This document shows, one piece after another, positions 1-5,303 of a stretch of 5,464 bases of DNA. The notes under the pieces were generated by a model that was given only the letters and a program-made list of their open reading frames with translations, was not told where the DNA came from and searched no databases. A program made the translations under genes and the position numbers. The stretch comes from CAYMJK01 sp043101635 (GTDB lineage: Bacteria; Planctomycetota; Phycisphaerae; Phycisphaerales; UBA1924), in assembly GCA_043101635.1 (NCBI GenBank), contig JBICIE010000054.1, forward strand, positions 1 to 5,464, in the 5' to 3' direction. How positions within the stretch are numbered: the first letter of the stretch is position 1; every line of letters begins with the position of its first letter.

Positions 1-1643
1 CGGCCCGGGGCGCCGGCGCCGCGGCGCCAGCGATCTCAGCGACCGTCTCGCGCGCCCGGCGCCCTTCGCCCGCCTCCGGCACGCGAACGCTGACGCCGGG
101 GGGCGCGACCTCCGGCGCAGCCGGGCGCGCCGCCCCATCGAGCCCGGCCGAGGCGTCCACTGCGCCCCTTGCGCCGAGGCGGGAGATTCAACTTGCCGAA
201 CGCGCCCTGCTGGCGTCACCCGGCGCGCCGGATGCGGCGCCCGCCGGGGCCAGCGCATCAGCGCCGGCGCTTGAGGCGCCGCGGCTGGCCCCCGCCCTTG
301 CCGTGCGCACGCCGGGGGCTGCCGCGCCTGCGCGCGCAGGAGAGGCGCAAGATGCGGCGCAGCATCAGGTCAGCGCGGCAACGACCGAAGCCCTGCGCGC
401 CGGCGCCCCGGCACTGCCGCCAGCGCAAGCCGACGCCACGATCGTCGTGGCCGAGCCGGCGCAGCATGGCGCCACCGAGCAGGCCCTGGCGGCGCCGGCG
501 CTTGCCGCCGACATCGATCGGGCCGGGCCGCCGGCGGCGATCGGCGTGTTGCCGCTGCCGGGCGCCGCGGCCCTCGAGCTGCGCCTGCCGGAAGCCGCCG
601 CGCCCGCCGGCGCGTTGTACGAACAGCGCGACGAGCGAGCCCGCGAGGCGCTGGTCGAGCAGGGCGGCGGCAGCGAGCAGACGGAGGCCGCGGTCGCCGC
701 GGCCCTGGACTGGTTGGCCCGCCATCAGGAAGATTCCGGCGCATGGAATGGGCGCACGTTCGACCGTCACGGCGTCGGCGGGCGGGCGACGTACGACTTC
801 GAATCGGCGCTGACCGGCCTGGCGCTGCTGTGCTTCCTCGGCGCCGATCACACGCACGCGCAGGCGGGGCCGTATCAGGACAACGTCCGGCGCGCCATCG
901 ACTGGCTGCTCGAGGCCCAGGAGCCAGATGGCGACCTGCGCACCGGCTCGACCATGTACAACCACGGCATCGCCGCCATCGCGCTGTGCGAGGCCTACGG
1001 CATGACGCAGGATCCGCGCCTGCGCGACCCGGCCCAGCAGGCCCTGCGGTTCATCGAGGGCGCCCAGGGCCGGCGCGGCGGCTGGCGCTACGACCCGCAG
1101 CAGGCGGGCGATACCTCCGTGCTCGGCTGGCAGGTGATGGCGCTGGTCAGCGGCAAGCGGGCCGGGTTGGAGGTCTCCGATGAGGCACTGGGCAGCGCGT
1201 CGGCGTGGCTGGACTCGGCCAGCCGCCGTTCCAGCCCGGGGCTGTACGCCTACCAGGCGCGGATGGCGCCGACGGTGTCGATGACCGCGGAGGGCATGTT
1301 CACGCGCCAGCTTCTCGGCGAGGACGCCGGCTCGGACCGGATGATCGAGTCGGCGGCGTTCATCTCGCGCCAGCCGCCGCGCTGGGAGTCCGACCAGACC
1401 ACCTACGCCTGGTACTACGCGACGATGGCGCTGTATCAGCACGGCGGCGAGACCTGGGAGCGCTGGAACGCCCAGCTTGCGCCGGAACTGCTGGAGCGCC
1501 AGCGCCAGGATGGGCACGCGGCCGGAAGCTGGGACCCGCGCGACCGCTGGAGCCGCATCGGCGGGCGGATCTACCAGACGGCGATCTGCGCCCTGACGCT
1601 GGAGGTCTACTACCGCTACCTGCCGCAGTACATGGAGCCGTAA
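1..1643 (+). CDS. Squalene-cyclase-like (prenyltransferase/squalene oxidase repeat) protein, 5'-truncated
   Basis: The frame is open from base 3 to the TAA at 1641-1643 with no stop, so the start lies outside the window and 546 residues are visible. Roughly the first 200 are Ala/Pro/Gly/Arg-rich low complexity, probably a disordered linker. From about residue 227 (base 681) a terpenoid-cyclase-type alpha/alpha-toroid region begins. QW-like repeats are seen at 233-248 (ALDWLARHQEDSGAW), 297-311 (AIDWLLEAQEPDG) and 347-361 (ALRFIEGAQGRRGGW). The domain ends with the motif GRIYQTAICALTLEVYY. Proteins of this kind, usually annotated as prenyltransferase/squalene oxidase repeat-containing, are frequent in planctomycetes. 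I see no DXDD motif as in squalene-hopene cyclase, so cyclase catalysis is doubtful; the fold may serve binding or scaffolding. A GTG at 303 is a possible start but unlikely, because the same composition continues upstream of it. The gene ends 12 bp from the convergent cytochrome gene. Confidence 0.85.
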   Translation, partial: ARGAGAAAPAISATVSRARRPSPASGTRTLTPGGATSGAAGRAAPSSPAEASTAPLAPRREIQLAERALLASPGAPDAAPAGASASAPALEAPRLAPALAVRTPGAAAPARAGEAQDAAQHQVSAATTEALRAGAPALPPAQADATIVVAEPAQHGATEQALAAPALAADIDRAGPPAAIGVLPLPGAAALELRLPEAAAPAGALYEQRDERAREALVEQGGGSEQTEAAVAAALDWLARHQEDSGAWNGRTFDRHGVGGRATYDFESALTGLALLCFLGADHTHAQAGPYQDNVRRAIDWLLEAQEPDGDLRTGSTMYNHGIAAIALCEAYGMTQDPRLRDPAQQALRFIEGAQGRRGGWRYDPQQAGDTSVLGWQVMALVSGKRAGLEVSDEALGSASAWLDSASRRSSPGLYAYQARMAPTVSMTAEGMFTRQLLGEDAGSDRMIESAAFISRQPPRWESDQTTYAWYYATMALYQHGGETWERWNAQLAPELLERQRQDGHAAGSWDPRDRWSRIGGRIYQTAICALTLEVYYRYLPQYMEP

Positions 1644-1655
1644 CGGGCCGGCCGA

Positions 1656-2138
1656 TCAGCCGCCGGCGCCGTCGCCGCGCAGCTTGAGCACATGGTCCAC
1701 GATGGCCTGGATCTCCAGGTCGCTGAGCTGCTCGCCGAAGCCGGGCATGCCGGTGGAGGGGATGCCCTCGGCGATGATCTTCGCGATGCCGGCGCGGGCC
1801 TGCTCTGGGGTGTCGCCGGTGAAGTACCGCCAGGGCTCGTTGACGAAGCCGCGCGGCGGGGGCGAGAGCAGGCGGGCCATGGGTCCGTCGCCGCGCCCCT
1901 GGGCCCCGTGGCAGGCGGCGCAGTGGCGCTCGTACAGCGACTTGGCGCTGGCGATGGCGCCGGGCGTCGGGTCGGGCTGCTGCGGGGGCGGTGGGCTGGA
2001 GGACCGGTCGGCGTCGCGCGGCGCCGTGTCGGCTTGCGGCTGTTGCTCGCCGCAGGCGCCGAGACAAAGGACGCCGAGCAGGCCGGCGAGGATGGCGAAG
2101 GCGAGGGACAGGCTGCGGCGGTGGTCGTCGAGGGGCAT
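1656..2138 (-). CDS. Mono-heme cytochrome c lipoprotein
   Basis: This 160-residue protein is predicted to be an exported, lipid-anchored class I-type c cytochrome carrying electrons at the outer face of a membrane. It starts MPLDDHRRS, followed by a hydrophobic stretch (residues 10-26) and the lipobox LGAC with the acylated Cys at 29. A Ser/Pro/Gln/Asp-rich linker spans about 30-60. The heme-binding motif CAACH is at 73-77, and the likely distal axial ligand is Met131 in STGMPGF. The ending LSDLEIQAIVDHVLKL is typical of the C-terminal helix of small cytochromes c. The ATG at 2138 is chosen because it gives a proper signal peptide and has GGAG (2144-2147) five bases upstream. A longer reading from 2267 only translates the tRNA-Leu gene (MAELADAADSKSAGV) and is an artefact. 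The tRNA lies 51 bp upstream on the same strand. The redox partner cannot be read from the sequence. Confidence 0.93.
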   Translation of the reverse strand: MPLDDHRRSLSLAFAILAGLLGVLCLGACGEQQPQADTAPRDADRSSSPPPPQQPDPTPGAIASAKSLYERHCAACHGAQGRGDGPMARLLSPPPRGFVNEPWRYFTGDTPEQARAGIAKIIAEGIPSTGMPGFGEQLSDLEIQAIVDHVLKLRGDGAGG

Positions 2139-2171
2139 GGACGCTCCGATGACTGGGACGAATGGACGGAC

Positions 2172-2187
2172 CCGGCCGAAGGGCCGG
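2172..2187 (-). other. GC-rich hairpin between tRNA-Leu and cytochrome gene
   Basis: On the minus strand CCGGCC-CTTC-GGCCGG forms a perfect 6-bp stem with a 4-nt loop, beginning 2 nt after the tRNA 3' end. No T-run follows, so it is not a classical intrinsic terminator. It could act as a weak terminator or attenuator, or as an RNA-processing signal that defines the tRNA trailer, or it may simply reflect GC-rich sequence. Confidence 0.35.
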
Positions 2188-2189
2188 AC

Positions 2190-2273
2190 TGCCGGAGGGG
2201 GGACTCGAACCCCCACGGGTTTTACCCCAGCGGATTTTGAATCCGCCGCGTCTGCCAATTCCGCCACACCGGC
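2190..2273 (-). tRNA. tRNA-Leu (anticodon CAA)
   Basis: The 84 nt fold as a class II tRNA. The acceptor strands are GCCGGTG and CTCCGGC with discriminator A at 2190. The D-stem is GCG/CGC, the anticodon stem is GCGGA/TCCGC with loop TTCAAAA, and the anticodon CAA is at 2237-2239 (reads UUG). A 15-nt variable arm pairs GGG with CCC. The T-arm is GGGGG-TTCGAGT-CCCCC. The 3' CCA is not encoded, so it must be added after transcription. Position 6:67 is a T-T mismatch inside the acceptor stem; the other stem pairs are Watson-Crick. It is followed by the cytochrome gene on the same strand and may share its transcript. Confidence 0.97.
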
Positions 2274-2283
2274 GCGGCGGGAG

Positions 2284-2289
2284 AGAATA
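2284..2289 (-). promoter_or_regulatory. Possible -10 element for tRNA-Leu
   Basis: On the minus strand TATTCT (4 of 6 matches to TATAAT) ends 10 bases before the tRNA 5' end, a plausible place for a promoter with a very short leader. I see no convincing -35 hexamer at 16-19 bp spacing, so this rests on position and the -10 match alone. Confidence 0.25.
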
Positions 2290-2370
2290 GCCCGGCGGCG
2301 CTGGAGAGAGCAGAGGGTCAGGAGCCCTCCAAATGTGTTCGCGCCCGCGCATCGTCGGCGGCTTGCCGTT

Positions 2371-2400
2371 TTCGGGCAGGCGCGGCGCGACCCCTACAAT
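2371..2400 (+). promoter_or_regulatory. Candidate sigma70-type promoter for the DUF2202-Tll0287 gene
   Basis: TACAAT at 2395-2400 matches the -10 consensus at 5 of 6 bases and stands out in otherwise very GC-rich DNA. TTCGGG at 2371-2376 could be a weak -35 (3 of 6) with an 18-bp spacer. A start near 2407 would give a leader of about 22 nt that still contains the ribosome binding site. The stronger-looking TTGCCG at 2363 is 26 bp from the -10, too far to pair with it. Confidence 0.4.
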
Positions 2401-2417
2401 CACCGGCCGTGGGAGAC

Positions 2418-2423
2418 AGGAGG
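2418..2423 (+). promoter_or_regulatory. Ribosome binding site deciding the start at 2429
   Basis: AGGAGG is a full Shine-Dalgarno core, with a 5-base spacer to the ATG at 2429. It supports that start over the in-frame ATG at 2333, whose extra 32 residues would bury the signal peptide inside the protein. Confidence 0.85.
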
Positions 2424-2428
2424 GCGCG

Positions 2429-3400
2429 ATGCGCGTGTGGTTGTCTCTGGTACTCGTCGGGCTGCTTTCGGGGCTGGCGGCGCTTGGGGGCGCTGGCGGG
2501 CAGGAGCCGGATCTCCAGGCGGCGCTGGATACGGCTCTTGATGACGAGCGCCGGGCCATCGCCTTCTACGAGGCGGTGATGGAGCAGCACGGGCGCGTGC
2601 GGCCGTTCGCAAACATCGTCGAGGCGGAGCGGCGCCACGAAGCGGCGCTGCTGGCGCAGTATCAGCGACTCGGTCTGACGGCGCCGGGGGATCGCTGGGC
2701 CGATGCGACGTTCGCGGTCCCGGAGACGCTGGCCGAGTGCGCCGATCTCTCGGTGGTCGCCGAAGTCCGCAACGGGCGGATCTATGAGGAACTGCTCGAA
2801 ACAATCGACGACGAGGCCGTGCGGCTGGTCTTTGTGCGCCTGCGCGACGCCTCGCTGCAGCGCCACCTGCCGGCCTTCGAGCGCCACGGCAGCGGCTGGG
2901 CGCCGGTTGCGCCCGACCAGTTGACGGCCGTGCAGCAGGCGCAGCGCGACAAGGCGCTGGCCGCGCGCGAAGCCATGTTCGGCGCCCTGCTGGGCGAACT
3001 GACCGCCGCGATGTCCGAGGGCGGGCCGGCGGAAGCGATCGACGTGTGCGCTGTGCGCGCGCCGGCGATCGGCGCCGAGGTGGCGCGCACGCACGGTGTC
3101 CGCATCGGGCGCACCTCGTGGAAGCTGCGCAACCCGGAGAACGGCCCGCCGGTGTGGGCGGAACTGCTGGTTGATGAACGGCCCCAGACGCCGCGCTTCA
3201 TGGCGGATCGTGCCGGGCGGCTGGGCGCGCTGACGCCGATCCGCCTGGCGGGCGCGTGCCTGCAATGCCACGGCGCTGCCGAGCAACTGGCGCCAGGCGT
3301 GGCGGGCGCGCTGGAACGGCGCTATCCCGACGACGAGGCGACGGGCTTCGGTGAGGGCGACCTGCGGGGCTGGTTCTGGATCGAGGCGCCGGCGCCGTGA
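2429..3400 (+). CDS. Exported fusion of a DUF2202-type ferritin-like domain and a Tll0287-like (DUF3365) heme-binding domain
   Basis: The protein has 323 residues and starts with a signal peptide (MRVWLSLVLVGLLSGLAALGG, cleavage probably near 22-25), so it should be periplasmic. Residues about 27-154 form a four-helix, ferritin-like DUF2202-type region. It shows DDERRAIAFYEAVMEQHG (38-55), RPFANIVEAERRHEAAL (58-74), a second pair around SVVAEVRNGRIYEELL (108-123), and ASLQRHLPAFERHG (141-154). Its Glu and His residues (E40, E67, H70, E112, H146) could bind metal. Residues about 165-320 match the Tll0287-like/DUF3365 family: AIDVCAVRAPAIGAEVA, then IGRTSWKLRNPENGPP (226-241), then the heme motif CLQCH with Cys277, Cys280 and His281. 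A redox or sensing role is inferred; the substrate is unknown. The start is set by AGGAGG at 2418 and the signal peptide. The stop lies 6 bp from the convergent small-protein gene. The two domain assignments are firm; joint function is not established. Confidence 0.92.
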   Translation: MRVWLSLVLVGLLSGLAALGGAGGQEPDLQAALDTALDDERRAIAFYEAVMEQHGRVRPFANIVEAERRHEAALLAQYQRLGLTAPGDRWADATFAVPETLAECADLSVVAEVRNGRIYEELLETIDDEAVRLVFVRLRDASLQRHLPAFERHGSGWAPVAPDQLTAVQQAQRDKALAAREAMFGALLGELTAAMSEGGPAEAIDVCAVRAPAIGAEVARTHGVRIGRTSWKLRNPENGPPVWAELLVDERPQTPRFMADRAGRLGALTPIRLAGACLQCHGAAEQLAPGVAGALERRYPDDEATGFGEGDLRGWFWIEAPAP

Positions 3401-3406
3401 GGGCGA

Positions 3407-3586
3407 TCAGATCGTGCGGTGCAGTCGCTGCACCGCTTCGGCGATGACGGCGCCCAGGAAGCCGACGACGCAGATCAGAAACAGCAGGTCCATCACCGGG
3501 TGAAAGCTGGGCTCGGGCGCCACGAACGTGAGCCACCCGGTCAGCACGGCGAGCCCGAGAAACAACAAAGCCCAGACAATGCGCAT
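3407..3586 (-). CDS. Small two-helix membrane protein (59 aa)
   Basis: This 59-codon frame is bounded upstream by an in-frame TAA and has one ATG (3586) and a TGA at 3407-3409. The product has two hydrophobic segments: residues about 3-22 (VWALLFLGLAVLTGWLTF) and 31-50 (VMDLLFLICVVGFLGAVIA). They are joined by a short polar turn, APEPSFHP. A basic tail EAVQRLHRTI suggests both ends face the cytoplasm, with the loop outside. I do not recognise the family. It lies 61 bp downstream of the histidine kinase gene on the same strand, so it may be the last gene of that operon or have its own promoter. No good Shine-Dalgarno sequence is visible upstream. Its 3' end contains a perfect 9-bp hairpin. The clean amphipathic layout and tight fit between two genes argue that it is real. 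Confidence 0.7.
   Translation of the reverse strand: MRIVWALLFLGLAVLTGWLTFVAPEPSFHPVMDLLFLICVVGFLGAVIAEAVQRLHRTI
3416..3436. terminator. Perfect 9-bp inverted repeat at the convergent junction, possible bidirectional terminator
   Basis: GCGGTGCAG-TCG-CTGCACCGC is a perfect 9-bp stem with a 3-nt loop. It starts 16 nt after the stop of the plus-strand fusion gene and lies inside the last codons of the minus-strand small protein (AVQRLHR). Only TT follows on the plus strand and no T-run follows on the minus strand. It would therefore be a hairpin-only terminator or a structure that protects mRNA 3' ends. Placement between convergent genes supports this role, but function is inferred. Confidence 0.5.
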
Positions 3587-3610
3587 GATGCGGAGTTATT
3601 GGCGTCGATT

Positions 3611-3632
3611 CTGAAGGCAGCCTGAACGCCCG
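3611..3632 (-). promoter_or_regulatory. Possible response-regulator direct repeat upstream of the small membrane protein
   Basis: CTGAA occurs at 3611-3615 and again at 3622-3626, exactly 11 bp apart (TTCAG-N6-TTCAG on the minus strand); the two 11-mers agree at 7 positions. OmpR/PhoB-family regulators commonly bind tandem half-sites with 11-bp spacing, and the start of such a regulator is encoded nearby. The site is 25-46 bp upstream of the small membrane protein ATG. One such repeat can arise by chance. Confidence 0.25.
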
Positions 3633-3647
3633 GTGAGACTTGCCTCA

Positions 3648-5303
3648 TCATTCCTGCCGGGTGGAATTTTTTGCGCGTTGGCGGTGAAGCTGGGCGCTCT
3701 GGCCGGCCGCGGCGCGGCCGCCGGGCTCGGCTGTCGGGAGACGGACCGTGAAGCGGGCGCCGGCGTCCCGGCAGTTCTCGGCGGTGATGTCGCCCCCGTG
3801 CAGCTCGGCGACACCCTTGGCGATCTCCAGCCCCAGGCCGTTGCCGCGACCGTTGGAGCGCTCCTCGGGAGCCTGGGCGAAGCGGTCGAACAGCTTGCCG
3901 AGCATCCCCGGGGCAATGCCCGGGCCGCGGTCGCGGACGGTGATGGTCACCTGGCCTGCGCCGTCGGCCGGCGTCCCGTCTCGCGCAGCCTCGATGTCGA
4001 TGGCAGCGCCGCGCGGGCTGAAGCGGATGGCGTTGCGGATCAGATTCTCGAGCATCACGCGCAGGAGATCGCTTTCACCGATGACGCTCAGTTCCAGGCC
4101 ATCGTCGTCCTCGAGCAGCGTCGGTCGCAGTTGCACGTCGGCCTGGTCGGCGACCGGCTTGCAATGAGCGACCGAGTCGATCACCAGTTCGTTGACCAGG
4201 GTCCGGTTCATGCGCGGGGGGGCGCCCTCCCGGACCTGCGTGAGGAGGAGGAAGCTCTCGACGAGACGCCCGAGCCGGCGCATCTCCTCCTCCACGCTGC
4301 GCACGAAACGGATGCCCTCCGGGTCGATGGCGCCGCGCCTGGCCAGCACCTGCGCCTCGGCAAGCAAGGTCGAGATCGGCGTCTTGAGTTCGTGGGAGAC
4401 ATTGCTGATGAAGCGGGCCTGCGCCTGGTAGCCGGCGTCGAGCCGTTCCAGGGCGTCGTTGAGATTGCTCTGCAACTGCGCGACCTCCGCGGCGGCCGAG
4501 CCAAGGCGCACGCTCCGGCCGACCGACTCGGGCGTGAGACGCCGGGCGATGTCGCGGACCTCCTCGATCGGACCCACGGCGACCCCGGCGATGAACCAGC
4601 CGGCGACGGCGGCGCCGGCCGCGGCGAACGGGGAGACCAGCAGCAGGGCCTGGGCGACGGCGCTGAGCTGGGCGTTCATGGCGCTGGAGTCGGTCCAGGC
4701 CAGCAGCGTCTGGTTGTCGTCGGCGGCGAGCGGAAGCGCGACGACCCGCACCCGCTCTCCGCCGCTGGTCCACCAGTCGAGCAGCGGCTCGACGTCCCTG
4801 GCGGCCTCGGCGTCGTCGTCGCCGGTCTGCGCGCCCGCGCCGCCCGTGGCCGCCGTGGCCGTCGTGGCCGTCGTGGCCGTCTTCGCGGCTTCTGCCTTCT
4901 TTGCGGCTTCTGCCTTTGCGGCCCTTGCGGCTGCTGCAGCCTCGGCGGCCCGCCGCGCCAGCGACGTCGCGGCGGCTGGCGGGTGCTCGGTCTGGGCGAT
5001 CGGCCGCCCCGCGGCGTCAAAGATGGCCATCGCGAAGCTGTGGAAGCGGCGCGCCGCCAGTTCGTCGCTGGCGCGCTGGCGCAGGCGCATCGGCTCGACC
5101 GGCGTCGTCAGGTCGCGCGCGTGGATGATGGCGCGCATCTGCAGGGTCTTGTCCAGATCGCGCCGCACGGCCTGCCGGTGATAGAGAAACGCGACAGCCG
5201 TCAGCGCCCCCTGCACCAGCACCACGACCGCGATGACCCAGATCGTCAGGCGGAAGCGGAGCGAGATGCGCCCCAGTCGCGGGCGGGGCTCACGGGATGG
5301 CAT
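3648..5303 (-). CDS. Membrane sensor histidine kinase with HAMP, HisKA and HATPase domains
   Basis: This complete 551-residue kinase should sense an extracytoplasmic signal and phosphorylate the regulator encoded just upstream. TM1 spans about 18-41 and TM2 about 218-243, enclosing a periplasmic region of roughly 175 residues. A HAMP-like linker covers about 244-292 (VGPIEEVRDIARRL). The H-box FISNVSHELKTPI places the phospho-accepting His at 304. ATP-binding motifs follow: N-box ENLIRNAIRFSP (419-430), G1 DRGPGIAP (458-465), F-box LFDRF (471-475) and G2 GNGLGLEIAKG (487-497). The catalytic residues look intact. Residues 114-158 of the sensor region are almost pure Ala/Lys/Glu/Thr, encoded by short tandem DNA repeats, an unusual insert. 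The C-terminal 30 residues are polar and probably disordered. The start overlaps the regulator gene by 14 bp, which implies translational coupling; no strong Shine-Dalgarno is seen. The signal is unknown. Confidence 0.95.
   Translation of the reverse strand: MPSREPRPRLGRISLRFRLTIWVIAVVVLVQGALTAVAFLYHRQAVRRDLDKTLQMRAIIHARDLTTPVEPMRLRQRASDELAARRFHSFAMAIFDAAGRPIAQTEHPPAAATSLARRAAEAAAAARAAKAEAAKKAEAAKTATTATTATAATGGAGAQTGDDDAEAARDVEPLLDWWTSGGERVRVVALPLAADDNQTLLAWTDSSAMNAQLSAVAQALLLVSPFAAAGAAVAGWFIAGVAVGPIEEVRDIARRLTPESVGRSVRLGSAAAEVAQLQSNLNDALERLDAGYQAQARFISNVSHELKTPISTLLAEAQVLARRGAIDPEGIRFVRSVEEEMRRLGRLVESFLLLTQVREGAPPRMNRTLVNELVIDSVAHCKPVADQADVQLRPTLLEDDDGLELSVIGESDLLRVMLENLIRNAIRFSPRGAAIDIEAARDGTPADGAGQVTITVRDRGPGIAPGMLGKLFDRFAQAPEERSNGRGNGLGLEIAKGVAELHGGDITAENCRDAGARFTVRLPTAEPGGRAAAGQSAQLHRQRAKNSTRQE
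4846..4881. repeat. 9-bp tandem repeat (4 units) in the kinase gene
   Basis: Four head-to-tail units occupy the stretch: GTGGCCGCC once, then GTGGCCGTC three times. Read on the minus strand they encode Thr/Ala triplets (TATTATTATAAT-like) at about residues 142-153 of the sensor region. Unit length is a multiple of three, so gain or loss of copies keeps the reading frame. Confidence 0.9.
4879..4914. repeat. 18-bp tandem duplication in the kinase gene
   Basis: GTCTTCGCGGCTTCTGCC at 4879-4896 is followed directly by TTCTTTGCGGCTTCTGCC at 4897-4914, which agree at 16 of 18 bases. They encode the repeated AEAAKK/AEAAKT segment at about residues 131-142 of the kinase and abut the 9-bp repeat block. 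A degenerate Ala-rich continuation follows to about 4950. Confidence 0.85.

Noticed and set aside
258..1517. 419-codon minus-strand open frame opposite the cyclase-like gene
   Set aside because: Arg/Ala/Gly-rich translation without recognisable domains, opposite a frame with clear QW-like repeats.
1646..1653. GGCCGGCC palindrome between the cyclase-like and cytochrome genes
   Set aside because: Only 8 bp with no loop and no T-run; expected by chance at this GC content, so not called a terminator.
2321..2330. GGAG-CC-CTCC mini inverted repeat upstream of the tRNA
   Set aside because: A 4-bp stem with a 2-nt loop is too small to be a stable hairpin or a convincing operator.
2333..2428. Upstream extension of the fusion gene to the ATG at 2333
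   Set aside because: The ATG at 2429 has a full AGGAGG and begins a proper signal peptide; the extension covers the likely -10 element.
1684..2541. 285-codon plus-strand open frame antisense to the cytochrome and tRNA
   Set aside because: No domain, and it overlaps the tRNA, the intergenic promoter region and the start of the fusion gene.
1360..2559. 399-codon minus-strand open frame spanning the cytochrome gene and tRNA
   Set aside because: Arg/Pro/Ser-rich translation that crosses a tRNA and three real genes in the wrong frame; GC artefact.
3385..3396. GGCGCCGGCGCC palindrome at the end of the fusion gene
   Set aside because: It encodes the EAPAP tail in codons typical of the gene and has no loop or T-run.
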